A stretch of 64,000 bases of DNA from assembly GCA_015548865.1 (NCBI GenBank), contig JADMXW010000024.1:1-64000 (forward strand), given 5' to 3'. The notes under the pieces are model-generated. The model ran no database searches. It was not told the origin of the DNA and worked only from the letters and a program-made list of their open reading frames with translations. A program made the translations under genes and the position numbers. This document shows positions 1-11,898 of this stretch, one piece after another (position 1 is the first letter of the stretch; each line of letters opens with the position of its first letter). This DNA comes from Serratia marcescens (GTDB lineage: Bacteria > Pseudomonadota > Gammaproteobacteria > Enterobacterales > Enterobacteriaceae).

Positions 1-131
<131 letters not shown>

Positions 132-138
132 TCAAATA

Positions 139-157
139 CCCTCCCCTGAGGAGAGGG
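139..157 (-). terminator. Small GC-rich hairpin between fusA and tuf
   Basis: The arms CCCTCCCC and GGAGAGGG pair around a three-base loop, allowing one G-U pair. No clear T run follows on the reverse strand, so this is more likely an attenuating or processing hairpin inside the str transcript than a full terminator. Confidence 0.3.
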
Positions 158-185
158 CATGGGATCAATGTATTAGGCTTGGTAA

Positions 186-2309
<2,124 letters not shown>

Positions 2310-2390
2310 CTATATCTTCGGACGTTCAAATCATCAGTTAACACAAACGGGCGGGCCGTAAAGCACGCCCGCCTGGTTAGTCCGCGGGAA

Positions 2391-2876
<486 letters not shown>

Positions 2877-2957
2877 TTAATTCAGGATTGTCCAAAACTC
2901 TACGAGTTTAGTTTGACATTTAAGTTAAAACGTTTGGCCTTACTTAACGGAGAACCA

Positions 2958-3441
<484 letters not shown>

Positions 3442-3462
3442 GAAATAGTCAAAATTTCAGCA

Positions 3463-3795
3463 TCACCACGCCAGTTGCACTGCGTGTTGGGCGGTCAGCC
3501 GGACAAATTCAGTATAGTCGACCAGCAGAATACTGGTTGAAATTTGTGCAGCCAACCCTCGAGCTTCAACATCTTCTCGCAAGGCATAGACCGGAACACC
3601 CTGTGCCAACAAGCGTGCCACCGTGTTTCCCTGCGCCAATGCCGCGATAACACCATCTTGTAACAATAGCAGAGCGTCCTGCGGAGCAACGCAACGTAGC
3701 ATGGCATCGATATCGGTCTGATACGGCGAACGGGAAAGCGTATGTAAGCGTGTTTTCGTGGGGGAATTCGCGTGAGGCTCGGTCACAGGTAGCAT
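3463..3795 (-). CDS. tusB: Sulfurtransferase complex subunit TusB
   Basis: Subunit of the TusBCD hexamer that takes persulfide sulfur from TusA and hands it to TusE for 2-thiolation of tRNA wobble uridines (mnm5s2U). The body (LHTLSRSPYQTD..., LLLLQDG, VYALREDVEARGL, ILLVDYTEFVRLTAQH) aligns with E. coli TusB, which has 95 residues. This copy has 110 residues from the ATG at 3795, adding about 15 N-terminal residues. The family's usual start position is a TTA codon here, so an upstream start is forced; an internal GTG (codon 4) is the only close alternative. It follows tusC by 18 bases. Confidence 0.9.
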   Translation of the reverse strand: MLPVTEPHANSPTKTRLHTLSRSPYQTDIDAMLRCVAPQDALLLLQDGVIAALAQGNTVARLLAQGVPVYALREDVEARGLAAQISTSILLVDYTEFVRLTAQHAVQLAW

Positions 3796-3813
3796 AGGAG
3801 TAGCGCTCTCTGA

Positions 3814-4173
3814 TTAAAACGTAATGACAGTATCGTAGTACGCAAGCGTGGTATGCAACGCATCAGGCGTAAGCGGCTCAACGTCAATCACCCATGCGGT
3901 GTCTGGTGCCAGACCACGCTGTGCAGCAGACGTTGCGCACAGGTAGCAACGTTCAATATCATACAGCGGCAACACCCCAAACGTGGCGATATAGTTACGC
4001 ATCAGAATCTTGTCCGGCTGCTGACCAGGCAACAGTTGCAGCACACCGTCGCCGATGAAAAAGACGCCGATGTCATCAGTCAACGCGGAGGTCGCCAGCA
4101 AGGCATCCAGACCTTCTCGTCCTGAAGCATCACCGTGCGGCGCATGGGTAAACAAGAACGCGACACGCTTCAT
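3814..4173 (-). CDS. tusC: Sulfurtransferase complex subunit TusC
   Basis: Second subunit of the TusBCD sulfur relay for tRNA 2-thiouridine. The 119 residues begin [27 protein letters not shown] and include [16 protein letters not shown] and [17 protein letters not shown], as in E. coli TusC. The active sulfur carrier of the complex is in TusD, so TusC is structural. It lies 9 bases after tusD and before tusB on one transcript. Confidence 0.95.
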   Translation of the reverse strand: MKRVAFLFTHAPHGDASGREGLDALLATSALTDDIGVFFIGDGVLQLLPGQQPDKILMRNYIATFGVLPLYDIERCYLCATSAAQRGLAPDTAWVIDVEPLTPDALHTTLAYYDTVITF

Positions 4174-4182
4174 TATCGCTCC

Positions 4183-4572
4183 TTAAAATTGAACGACGCG
4201 ATCGCACGTCAACACGGATTGGGCCAGTTCGCCCAGTCCGCTCAGTGAAAATCCGGGTTGTAGATTGGATGCGGGCAAATTGAGCAGCTTCGCTTGTTCG
4301 CTGTCAGTGATGCCTCGACGCAACGCAGCTGCCACACAAACATTCAGTGCTACCTGATGCATTGTACCTAACCGTTGCCAGGCGCGCGTCAAATCAAACT
4401 CGTCATTAGCCGGGGACGTCAGTTCACTGGCGTTTAACACCCCTTCTCGATAAAAAAAGACGCTATCAAGACAGTGCCCCTGCGCAATCAGCGCCCGGGC
4501 AAACAGTAGCGCGCTACTCGCCTGCTGTGTACCGTATGCCGGACCTGTCACCAATAGGCAATAACGCAACAT
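4183..4572 (-). CDS. tusD: Sulfurtransferase complex subunit TusD
   Basis: Catalytic subunit of TusBCD. It has the DsrE-fold start [20 protein letters not shown] and the cysteine in [12 protein letters not shown] (Cys79 here, equivalent to the sulfur-carrying Cys78 of E. coli). I start it at the ATG at 4572, giving 129 residues; a TTG one codon upstream is possible. The yheO stop and this start form TGATG, sharing one base, which implies translational coupling of yheO-tusD-tusC-tusB. Confidence 0.95.
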   Translation of the reverse strand: MLRYCLLVTGPAYGTQQASSALLFARALIAQGHCLDSVFFYREGVLNASELTSPANDEFDLTRAWQRLGTMHQVALNVCVAAALRRGITDSEQAKLLNLPASNLQPGFSLSGLGELAQSVLTCDRVVQF

Positions 4573-5294
4573 CAACGATCGTGACCGCTGAAATCGCCGT
4601 TTTTAAATTGGCGGATGTAGAGATAAACCGTGTGCTTGGAAATATTCAGGCGATCCGCGACCTGATTGATAGCATCCTTGATATCGAAAATACCCTTCTC
4701 GTAGAGATTAAGCACAATTTGTCGGTTCTTGGCATTGTTAGAAACGTTGCGATCCGCATTTACCTCTTCGATAGAGAACTCGAGCGTCTGCGCAACGAGA
4801 TCGTCCACGGAGGAAGCAAAGTTCACCGAGGAAGCTACTTCATGGGTTTCTGGCGGGATAAAAGTCTGCACAATCTGGGAAAAAGGCACATCAAGGTTCA
4901 TGTTGATGCACAGCAGGCCAATCACACGCTGCTCGCGATTACGAATAGCAATGGTGACCGATTTCATCAGTACACCGCTCTTAGCTCGGGTAAAGTAGGC
5001 CTTGGAAACGCTGCTGTCCTCCCCTGCCATGTCATGCAGCATGCGCAATGCCAGATCGGTTATCGGCGAACCGATTTTACGCCCGGTATGTTCACCGTTA
5101 GCAATGCGCACAGCCGAACATTTGAGATCTTCCAACGAGTGCAGAACGATTTCACAATGCTCACCGATCAGCATCGCCAGACCATCCACCACTGCTTCGT
5201 ACGATTTCAGGATCTCATGGTCCGTCGGGTTAAACGGCCGTTCCTCCAGCAAATCAAGTTCATATGATTCGCCGGACACAAGCGAATTTGACAT
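4572..5294 (-). CDS. yheO: PAS-type HTH transcriptional regulator YheO
   Basis: Predicted DNA-binding regulator with an N-terminal YheO-like PAS domain (about residues 15-130; [32 protein letters not shown]) and a C-terminal helix-turn-helix ([22 protein letters not shown]). It is very close to E. coli YheO. The start at 5294 ([14 protein letters not shown]) gives 240 residues, the E. coli length, and has an AGGA site upstream. Two further ATGs at 5318 and 5315 lack a ribosome site. It heads the yheO-tusDCB operon. Its target genes are not known to me. Confidence 0.92.
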   Translation of the reverse strand: MSNSLVSGESYELDLLEERPFNPTDHEILKSYEAVVDGLAMLIGEHCEIVLHSLEDLKCSAVRIANGEHTGRKIGSPITDLALRMLHDMAGEDSSVSKAYFTRAKSGVLMKSVTIAIRNREQRVIGLLCINMNLDVPFSQIVQTFIPPETHEVASSVNFASSVDDLVAQTLEFSIEEVNADRNVSNNAKNRQIVLNLYEKGIFDIKDAINQVADRLNISKHTVYLYIRQFKNGDFSGHDR

Positions 5295-5365
5295 GGCTGA
5301 CACCATCCTCGACATCATCTATTTTAATAGCCCTAATAGTTTAGGCGCTCAGTATTAACAGGACA

Positions 5366-5424
5366 TTACCCGTCATACTTCGAGTCGCAGGCGCGTTGGC
5401 TGCAACTCGAATCATTTGGGGTAT
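5366..5424. repeat. Dispersed intergenic repeat, short form (copy A)
   Basis: Begins TTACCCGTCATACTTCGAGT and ends CAACTCGAATCATTTGGGGTATA-like. The two ends are partly complementary. The same termini occur at 20984-21107, 31580-31780 and 48913-49166, and one end at 34581-34609. This copy keeps little of the interior. It lies between divergent yheO and the pmrCAB promoter. It resembles palindromic intergenic repeats of Enterobacterales; I do not assign a named family. Confidence 0.75.
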
Positions 5425-5499
5425 AGTCTACCAAATGTCCCTTCTCCCGTCCCCGCATTTCACGGTACTACTCCCTTTTACACGACATCTGAACGCCGT

Positions 5500-5516
5500 C
5501 TTAAGGTTGGCTTAAT
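5500..5516 (+). promoter_or_regulatory. PmrA (BasR) box in front of pmrCAB
   Basis: CTTAAG-GTTGG-CTTAAT is a direct repeat of the PmrA half-site (C/T)TTAA(G/T) with the required five-base spacer. It lies 59 bases upstream of the eptA ATG. In Salmonella and Pectobacterium, phospho-PmrA binds such boxes, so the operon is very likely autoregulated. The -10 element is not clear; TATCAC at 5540-5545 is one candidate. Confidence 0.85.
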
Positions 5517-5574
5517 TTTATTGTCTTACCGTCACGCGCTATCACTCATTTTGTATTTATTCATTGAGATAGCC

Positions 5575-7224
5575 ATGAAAATTCGTTTTACCCTTTCCCG
5601 CCCCCAGTGGACAAGCATCGGCTACGTGCTATTTTTCTCCGCGTTTGTCACGTTAGTGCAAAACATTGCCTACTATCGCCAAACGCTGCACCTGTTGGAT
5701 TTCAGCCAACGAGTAACACTGCCTTTTTTCCTTAGCATGCCGTTGGTCATTTTCGCGGTGCTGAATATCATTTTCACACTGTTTGCCCTTCCCTATCTAC
5801 GGCAATTGGCTATTGCTGCATTGCTGATCGCGGGCGCATCCGTGCAATACTTCATGCTGAACTACAGCATTATTATCGATCGCACAATGATACAGAATCT
5901 GATGGAAACCAACGTGTCAGAATCTGTCGATCTGTTAACGCCGCAACTCGCGCTTTGGGTATTGCTGCTCGGAGTTCTGCCTGCCGCATTCGCGCTGTGG
6001 GTAAAGATAAAACCTACAGCATTTACGGTAATCAGTGTTGGTCAGCGCTTTCTGATTATCGCACTTTCCCTGCTAACAATATTGCTCGTCGCCGCTCTAT
6101 TTTACAAAGATTACGCGTCATTAATGCGAAATAACAAGGAGTTGGTGAAATCGATTACTCCCAGCAATGTGATCGCAGCAAACCTTTCCTACTTTAAGCA
6201 TCAGGCGCTATCCAAGGCGCCGTTGGTGCAAATCGGCCAGGATGCACACCAAGGGCCACGTCCTGTCAACGCTAATGGTAAGAAAAACCTGATCATTTTG
6301 GTGGTGGGAGAAACCGCACGCGCTGAAAACTTCTCTCTGGGAGGATACAGTAAGGAAACCAACCCACAGTTGAAAAAAGCCAACGTGGTCTATTTCCCCA
6401 ATACCCAATCGTGTGGCACCTCAACCGGCGTTTCGGTTCCCTGTATGTTCTCTAATATGCCGCGTACACAGTACGATGCCGCACTGGCTAGCCATCAGGA
6501 AGGGCTATTGGATATTGTTCAACGTGCAGGCATCAATGTTCTGTGGCAGGAAAATGACGGTGGATGCAAGGGGGTTTGCGATCGCGTACCTAACACAGAC
6601 ATCCCCAAAATCGCCGCCCCAGGCTTGTGCAGTGGGGGAGAATGCTACGATGAGGCGCTATTTACCGGTGTCGAAGACCATATTAATCAACTCAATGGCG
6701 ATGCCATCATTGTACTGCATATGATTGGCAGCCACGGGCCGGCTTATTACAAACGCTATCCAGACGCGTTCAAACAATTTACACCGACCTGCGACACCAA
6801 CCAGATTCAGAACTGCTCCCGGGATGCGCTAACGAATACCTATGACAACACGATACTTTATCTGGATAACACGTTAAACAAGGCTATTGATCTACTGAAA
6901 AACCATCAGGATAAGTTTAACACCGCATTGGTTTACCTCTCTGATCATGGAGAATCATTGGGGGAAGAGGGTGTTTACTTACACAGCATGCCCTATGCCG
7001 TTGCACCTTCACAGCAGACGCACATTCCGATGTTAATGTGGTTGTCGCACGACTACGAACAACAATTCGCCGTGCAAGAAACATGTTTGCGACAACGCGC
7101 GCAAACGCAAAGTTATTCGCAAGACAATCTGTTTCACACCATACTGGGAATGCTTAATGTCACTACCAGCGAATATCAGCCTGAATTGGATATCCTAAAG
7201 GGATGCCGGGATCGAACTGCATGA
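5575..7224 (+). CDS. eptA: Lipid A phosphoethanolamine transferase EptA/PmrC
   Basis: Inner-membrane enzyme that moves phosphoethanolamine from phosphatidylethanolamine to lipid A phosphates on the periplasmic side, lowering negative charge and raising resistance to cationic peptides. The start MKIRFTLSRPQW at 5575 gives 549 residues, the family length; a longer reading from 5416 runs through promoter and repeat. Five membrane segments fill residues 15-175. The periplasmic alkaline-phosphatase-like domain follows, with the nucleophile Thr247 in VVGETARAE and the metal-site motif SDHGESLGE. Its TGA overlaps the pmrA ATG by four bases, so eptA-pmrA-pmrB are cotranslated. Confidence 0.95.
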   Translation: MKIRFTLSRPQWTSIGYVLFFSAFVTLVQNIAYYRQTLHLLDFSQRVTLPFFLSMPLVIFAVLNIIFTLFALPYLRQLAIAALLIAGASVQYFMLNYSIIIDRTMIQNLMETNVSESVDLLTPQLALWVLLLGVLPAAFALWVKIKPTAFTVISVGQRFLIIALSLLTILLVAALFYKDYASLMRNNKELVKSITPSNVIAANLSYFKHQALSKAPLVQIGQDAHQGPRPVNANGKKNLIILVVGETARAENFSLGGYSKETNPQLKKANVVYFPNTQSCGTSTGVSVPCMFSNMPRTQYDAALASHQEGLLDIVQRAGINVLWQENDGGCKGVCDRVPNTDIPKIAAPGLCSGGECYDEALFTGVEDHINQLNGDAIIVLHMIGSHGPAYYKRYPDAFKQFTPTCDTNQIQNCSRDALTNTYDNTILYLDNTLNKAIDLLKNHQDKFNTALVYLSDHGESLGEEGVYLHSMPYAVAPSQQTHIPMLMWLSHDYEQQFAVQETCLRQRAQTQSYSQDNLFHTILGMLNVTTSEYQPELDILKGCRDRTA

Positions 7225-7889
7225 GATTGTTGATCGTAGAAGATGACGCCTTACTGCAAGAGGGACTATTGCTGGCGCTGAGCCAGGAAGGTTACGCCTG
7301 CGACTGTGCAGGCGGTGCCAAACAAGCGGATGCGCTGTTAAACAGCGCCCAATACAGCCTGGTGGTTCTGGATTTAGGGTTGCCTGATGGCGATGGCTTG
7401 CAATTGTTGGCCCGATGGCGCAAACAGCATCAGCATATGCCAGTGCTGATCCTGACTGCCCGCGATACCATCGACGATCGCGTCGAGGGGCTTGATTCCG
7501 GGGCCGATGACTATCTGGTAAAGCCGTTTGCGCTGACTGAATTACTGGCGCGCGTCAGAGCCCTAATCCGCCGCCATCAGGGGTCTAGCAATAATCTAGT
7601 GGTGGTTGACGATCTCAGTCTTGATCTTAATACTCAACAGGTCAGCCTTAAGCAAGAGCCCATTATTCTGACGCCAAAAGAGTTTGCGATTCTTGCCCGG
7701 CTCGTCCTAAAAGCGGGACAGCCGGTACACCGCGAACTGCTGCATCAGGATATTTACAGTTGGAATGACGATCCCGCCTCAAACTCGCTCGAAGTTCACG
7801 TTCATAATTTACGACAAAAAATCGGCAAAGCACGCATCCGTACCTTACGCGGCTTTGGCTACCTGTTCACCACCGAGGATGATGCATGA
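7221..7889 (+). CDS. pmrA: Response regulator PmrA/BasR
   Basis: OmpR-family regulator controlling lipid A modification genes. Receiver domain in residues 1-115 with acidic pocket EDD (7-9), phospho-acceptor Asp51 in [10 protein letters not shown], and Lys in VKPFAL. The winged-helix DNA-binding domain occupies about 125-220 ([19 protein letters not shown]). The start at 7221 (MRLLIVEDD) gives 222 residues and overlaps the eptA stop as ATGA; the ATG at 7203 would add six unlikely residues. It is coupled to the sensor by another ATGA overlap. Confidence 0.95.
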   Translation: MRLLIVEDDALLQEGLLLALSQEGYACDCAGGAKQADALLNSAQYSLVVLDLGLPDGDGLQLLARWRKQHQHMPVLILTARDTIDDRVEGLDSGADDYLVKPFALTELLARVRALIRRHQGSSNNLVVVDDLSLDLNTQQVSLKQEPIILTPKEFAILARLVLKAGQPVHRELLHQDIYSWNDDPASNSLEVHVHNLRQKIGKARIRTLRGFGYLFTTEDDA

Positions 7890-8977
7890 AACGCGTTTTC
7901 AGTTCGATGTCTCCCCCTGCGGCCAGCATGCGTTGGCGGCTTATCATCGCACTGGGGTGTATTTTACTGACCTGCCAGCTCATTAGCGTTGCCTGGTTGT
8001 GGCATGAGAGCAAAGAGCAGATCGAGTTTCTGGTGGATAAAACGCTGAGTGAGCACGCAAGAAACGCGCATATCGCCAAGGAAATACGCGAATCTATCGC
8101 TTCACTCAGCATTCCCAGCCTGGTGATGGTGCTCGCCTCATTACTGTTGTCTATCCAGGCAGTTAACTGGATTACGCGGCCACTGTCGCGTCTGGCAACA
8201 GAGCTGGGCAATCGCGGCGCGGAAAATCTGGAGCCGCTGACTGACTATCAACAGGTAGAAGAGATTGCCGCAGTCACTCGCTCAATGAACCAGCTTTTTG
8301 TACGCCTAAACGAAACGCTTGAACGAGAGCGCCAGTTTACCGCTGACGTAGCACATGAATTACGCACGCCGTTGGCAGGAATACGGCTGCACCTTGAACT
8401 CCAGCAGCAGCGCCATGGAGTAGATTGCCAACCCCTGATCGCACGTATTGACACCATGACACAGACTGTTGAGCAACTGTTGCAACTTTCTCGAGCCGCC
8501 GTGGCGTTTTCCTCTGGTCGCTACCAACAGGTCTCGCTGGCCCAGGATGTGATTGGCCCTATGCAAGATGCGATGGAGGAGATGGTTGAACAGCGCAGGC
8601 AACGCATTGATTGGCAAATCGACCCTGACAATGTGGCGATACAAGGGGATGCCACGTTATTGCAATTGTTGCTGCGCAATTTGATTGAAAATGCTCACCG
8701 ATATAGCCCACCCGAGAGCACCATCACCGTAAGGCTTATGGCCGCTTCGCAAATTACTTTACAGGTACGCGACCAAGGGCCGGGTATCGATGAAAGCAAA
8801 GTTGGCGAATTGAGCAAAGCGTTTGTTCGTATGGATACCCGCTATGGCGGTATCGGACTTGGATTGAGCATCGTCACTCGCGTGGCGCAGCTTCATCATG
8901 GCAGATTACAGCTTAGCAACCTGGGGGACGAGGGTGGCGCACTGGCAGAAGTTACCTTCCCACCACTACTTTCCTGA
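7886..8977 (+). CDS. pmrB: Sensor histidine kinase PmrB/BasS
   Basis: Membrane sensor partner of PmrA. 363 residues: TM1 about 17-39, a short periplasmic loop of about 36 residues, TM2 about 77-97, HAMP, then DHp with the phospho-accepting His157 in [14 protein letters not shown], and a kinase domain with N box ([13 protein letters not shown]), G1 (DQGPGID) and G2 (GGIGLGLSI). The periplasmic loop holds ExxE motifs (ESKE 41-44, EIRE 66-69), the type of motif that senses Fe3+ in Salmonella PmrB. The assignment rests on the gene order with eptA and pmrA as well as the sequence. Confidence 0.93.
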   Translation: MKRVFSSMSPPAASMRWRLIIALGCILLTCQLISVAWLWHESKEQIEFLVDKTLSEHARNAHIAKEIRESIASLSIPSLVMVLASLLLSIQAVNWITRPLSRLATELGNRGAENLEPLTDYQQVEEIAAVTRSMNQLFVRLNETLERERQFTADVAHELRTPLAGIRLHLELQQQRHGVDCQPLIARIDTMTQTVEQLLQLSRAAVAFSSGRYQQVSLAQDVIGPMQDAMEEMVEQRRQRIDWQIDPDNVAIQGDATLLQLLLRNLIENAHRYSPPESTITVRLMAASQITLQVRDQGPGIDESKVGELSKAFVRMDTRYGGIGLGLSIVTRVAQLHHGRLQLSNLGDEGGALAEVTFPPLLS

Positions 8978-8988
8978 GAATACGCAAT

Positions 8989-9014
8989 AAAAAAGCCGCG
9001 AGTTACCTCACGGC
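8989..9014 (-). terminator. Rho-independent terminator on the fkpA side
   Basis: On the reverse strand GCCGTGAG-GTAA-CTCGCGGC is followed by TTTTTT. It lies about 135 bases beyond the fkpA stop and 12 bases after pmrB, so it ends fkpA transcription; the forward strand lacks the T run. Confidence 0.75.
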
Positions 9015-9148
9015 CCACTCTGCTGACAAACTGCCTTAACATCGCCATTCCCACACAAGTGGGAATCTCTCTCAGGTTAGACTCGAAGTCCCCGGCCTAC
9101 GCCGAGGGCAACGAGATAGGGACAGTATTGTCAGTTATCAACCTAGAC

Positions 9149-9958
9149 TTACTTTGCGCTTTTTTCTGCAGCAGGTTTTTCTGCTTTAGCGGCTGGTTTG
9201 GCATCAGCGTCTGCCTTGATATCCAGCAGTTCCACTTCAAACACCAGCGTAGAGTTAGCCGGAATGCCCGGAACACCATTTTCGCCATAAGCTAACTCAG
9301 GCGGAATAACCAGTTTGATTTTCCCACCTTTCTTAACCTGTTTCAGCCCTTCGGTCCAACCAGGGATAACACCGTCAAGACGGAAGGAGAGCGGTTCGCC
9401 ACGTTTGTAAGAGTTATCAAACTCGCTACCATCAACCAGCGTGCCTTTGTAGTTAACAACAACAGTATCGCTCTCTTTCGGTGCTGCGCCCGTTCCTTCT
9501 TTTTCTACCTGATACAGCAGACCAGATTCCGTTTTCTTCACGCCTTTTTCTTTGGCGAATGCATCACGGAATTTAGCGCCTTTTTCAGCGCTTTCTTTAG
9601 CATCCTGCTTCATTTTCGCTTCTGCGGCCGTTTTCACGCGCGTTTCGAAACCTTGCAGGGTTTTCTCAATCTCTTCGTCACTCAATTTGCTCTTGTCAGC
9701 GAACGCGTCCTGAACGCCGGCAATCAGCTGGTCTTTATTCAGCGTGATACCCAGCTTTTCTTGCTCTTTCAGGGAATTATCCATGTAACGGCCTAAGGAA
9801 GCACCCAGCGCATAAGCGGCGGCATCCTCATCGCTCTTGAATTTTGCCGCTGGGGCCGCATCGGACGCTTTAGCCGCTTCTGCTGCCATTACCAGGTTGG
9901 CATTCAGTGTCAGTGCCATCGTCGTCGCTAACAGCGTTACTTTAAATAGTGATCTCAT
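9149..9958 (-). CDS. fkpA: FKBP-type periplasmic peptidyl-prolyl isomerase FkpA
   Basis: Periplasmic prolyl isomerase and chaperone for outer-membrane and secreted proteins. A signal peptide (1-25, cut after LVMA) is followed by the helical dimerisation domain (YALGASLGRYMDNSLKEQEK..., about 45-140) and the FKBP domain (about 145-250; VVVNYKGTLVDGSEFDNSY, GVIPGWTEGLKQVKKGGK, IPPELAYGENGVPGIP). The C-terminus has an Ala/Lys/Glu-rich tail. 269 residues, as in E. coli. Divergent from slyX. Confidence 0.97.
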   Translation of the reverse strand: MRSLFKVTLLATTMALTLNANLVMAAEAAKASDAAPAAKFKSDEDAAAYALGASLGRYMDNSLKEQEKLGITLNKDQLIAGVQDAFADKSKLSDEEIEKTLQGFETRVKTAAEAKMKQDAKESAEKGAKFRDAFAKEKGVKKTESGLLYQVEKEGTGAAPKESDTVVVNYKGTLVDGSEFDNSYKRGEPLSFRLDGVIPGWTEGLKQVKKGGKIKLVIPPELAYGENGVPGIPANSTLVFEVELLDIKADADAKPAAKAEKPAAEKSAK

Positions 9959-10170
9959 CTATCATCTCCCGGTCTGGAACGACAGGCTCCAGAAACATTA
10001 ATCGTAAATGCGCGACTACTATAACTGTGGGTATCGAGACAACACAACGACACACACAACAATCCTTTGATAAAATTCCCTGAATTATTCATAGGCCCAT
10101 TCTCCGACCTCGTCGATGTCCGGAGGTTCCGAATATTCGGCTAGACAAGACAAATTACAGAGGAATCGCA

Positions 10171-10389
10171 ATGCCCCATTCGCATCTCGAACAACGCATT
10201 GAAATGCTTGAAAGCAAGCTGGCTTTCCAGGAACTCACCATTGATGAGTTGAATCAGACGGTCGTCCAGCATGAGTTGGAAATGGCAAAGATACGCGAGC
10301 ACCTGCGTCTGCTGGTGGAAAAGCTTAAAGCAGCCTCTCCTTCTCTTGTCGCCTCACAATCCGAAGAGACGCCACCGCCACATTATTAG
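10171..10389 (+). CDS. slyX: SlyX family protein
   Basis: Small cytoplasmic coiled-coil protein (72 residues) of unknown function. The sequence is heptad-rich throughout ([24 protein letters not shown], then [19 protein letters not shown]) and ends with the family-typical PPPHY. An AGAGGAAT ribosome site precedes the ATG. In E. coli slyX lies next to slyD; here a 7-kb accessory block separates them. Confidence 0.95.
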   Translation: MPHSHLEQRIEMLESKLAFQELTIDELNQTVVQHELEMAKIREHLRLLVEKLKAASPSLVASQSEETPPPHY

Positions 10390-10564
10390 CAAACAATGCT
10401 GGCGCATCTGTACTTCTACGGTTGCGTCAGATCACATTTCTCACATCATCCCTGGCCATTCGTACGATTTCCCCCGCACCTAAAAAACAAATAACGAATT
10501 GATTTAAATAATATAAAATACAATACACATACTGTTTTTCAAAAATCCTCATCACAAATCTCTC

Positions 10565-10617
10565 TTGACAGTCCGTTCAGAAAAACCAAAAATGCAAACG
10601 TTCCCGAGAACGTTATT
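10565..10617 (+). promoter_or_regulatory. Promoter with LacI-type operator for the DapA-family gene
   Basis: TTGACA at 10565-10570 is a consensus -35. The -10 (about 10588-10593) is A-rich and weak. A near-perfect 18-bp palindrome AACGTTCCCGAGAACGTT at 10598-10615, inside a 25-bp block (10593-10617), lies over the expected start site, so a bound repressor would block transcription. The identical 25-bp block is found reversed at 17336-17360 before the transporter operon. The LacI-type gene at 11899 is the natural candidate regulator. Confidence 0.8.
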
Positions 10618-10661
10618 AATCGTTCTTTCATTCTTCCCGATGACATTAAAAAGAGAACATC

Positions 10662-11597
10662 ATGACCAAAATTAATATCGATTTACGTGGCCTGAACCCT
10701 GCCCCTGTCACCCCTTTCAACCGCGATGGTTCCGTAGATTACGCCGCGTGTAAAAAGCTGGGTGCATGGCTTGCCAGCATCGATGGCGTAAAAAGTCTGA
10801 CCGTATTGGGCCACGCCGGTGAAGGCACCTTTATGTCTCAGAGTGAGCAGATGAAAGTGATTGAAGCCTTCGCGGAATCCGTGAACGGTGCGATTCCTAT
10901 CATCGCGGGCATCACGCTCGAAGGTACCGAGGTGGCTGCCGAAGAAGCCAAGCGCGCTGTCAGCGCTGGAGCGTCCGCGGGACTGCTGTATCCCTCCCAT
11001 GGCTGGCTGCGCTTTGGCTATCAGAAAGGGGCTCCGCAGGATAAATACCGTCAGGTGTACGAAGAAAGCGGTCTGCCGCTGATCCTGTTCCAGTATCCAG
11101 ATGCCACCAAGTGCACCTATAACCTGGAAACATTGCTGGAAATTTCTGCTCAACCCGGCGTATTTGCCATGAAGAACGGTGTGCGTAATATGCGTCGCTG
11201 GGATACAGAGATCCCTGTAATCCGTCGTGAGCGCCCGGACCTGCAGATCCTGAGCTGCCATGACGAATATCTGTTGTCGACCACCTTTGATGTCGATGGT
11301 TTCCTGGTGGGCTATGGCAACATCGCGCCGGAATTGCTGGTAGAAATGATCAAAGCAGGCAAGGCAAAAGATTATAAAAAGGCCCGTGAGATTCATGACC
11401 GCTTGCTACCAGTGACGAAAAGCGTATATCACCGCGGTTCGCACATGGAAGGAACTGTTGCACTGAAACACGCGCTGGTGGCACGTGGCATACTGGAACA
11501 TGCAACGGTACGTTCCCCACTGCTGCCACTGGAACCCGGCGCAGAAGAGGAAATTAAAGCAGCTATTCGTGCAGCTGAACTGTCATTCGTTGGCTAA
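10662..11597 (+). CDS. Dihydrodipicolinate synthase/N-acetylneuraminate lyase family protein
   Basis: Class I (Schiff-base) lyase or dehydratase of the DapA family, 311 residues in a TIM barrel. Lys171 in VFAMKNGVRN is the expected Schiff-base lysine, Tyr145 in LFQYPDATK the catalytic tyrosine, and GHAGEG (50-55) matches the GTTGE-type carboxylate-binding motif. Members act on 2-keto acids (pyruvate aldol cleavage, or dehydration of 2-keto-3-deoxy acids). It is not a core DapA. With the linked LacI regulator, FAH hydrolase and MFS carrier it probably serves catabolism of a sugar acid or similar keto acid; the substrate is unknown. Transcribed alone, 44 bases after the shared operator. Confidence 0.85.
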   Translation: MTKINIDLRGLNPAPVTPFNRDGSVDYAACKKLGAWLASIDGVKSLTVLGHAGEGTFMSQSEQMKVIEAFAESVNGAIPIIAGITLEGTEVAAEEAKRAVSAGASAGLLYPSHGWLRFGYQKGAPQDKYRQVYEESGLPLILFQYPDATKCTYNLETLLEISAQPGVFAMKNGVRNMRRWDTEIPVIRRERPDLQILSCHDEYLLSTTFDVDGFLVGYGNIAPELLVEMIKAGKAKDYKKAREIHDRLLPVTKSVYHRGSHMEGTVALKHALVARGILEHATVRSPLLPLEPGAEEEIKAAIRAAELSFVG

Positions 11598-11898
11598 TGC
11601 CAGCAAGCCGACACTGACATGATCCGTACGCCCGCCCTCACGGTATGAGAAGCGGGCGTATTCGCGATCGACATTGCATCTGTTTTTTCTTCACGTGTTA
11701 GCGCAATCAAGCTCTTATAGTGTGCTTTATTGCCTGCTTTCGCACGGTAATCCCTGATTTTCTTGCCGCGGTGCAGATTTAAAATTCCGAGGTGTAGCCA
11801 AAGCCCTGGAACCATTACATAATAAATTCATAAACGCCGCGCGGATGTCATTGGCAACACACTGTGCCTTTTTTTAAAAATAAAAATCAAGGGATTAC
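11598..11898 (+). other. Intergenic stretch with a hairpin
   Basis: The 301 bases between the DapA-family gene and the LacI-type regulator hold a 9-bp stem, TACGCCCGC (11627-11635) with GCGGGCGTA (11652-11660), without a T run. It may be a weak terminator of the upstream gene. The shared operator is absent here. No gene was seen. Confidence 0.5.

Noticed and set aside
10683-11396. 237-codon open frame opposite the DapA-family gene
   Set aside because: It lies entirely within a clear coding gene and has no ribosome site or recognisable domain.
11594-11815. 73-codon reverse open frame between the lyase and LacI-type genes
   Set aside because: It overlaps the stem-loop, has no family resemblance and no ribosome site.
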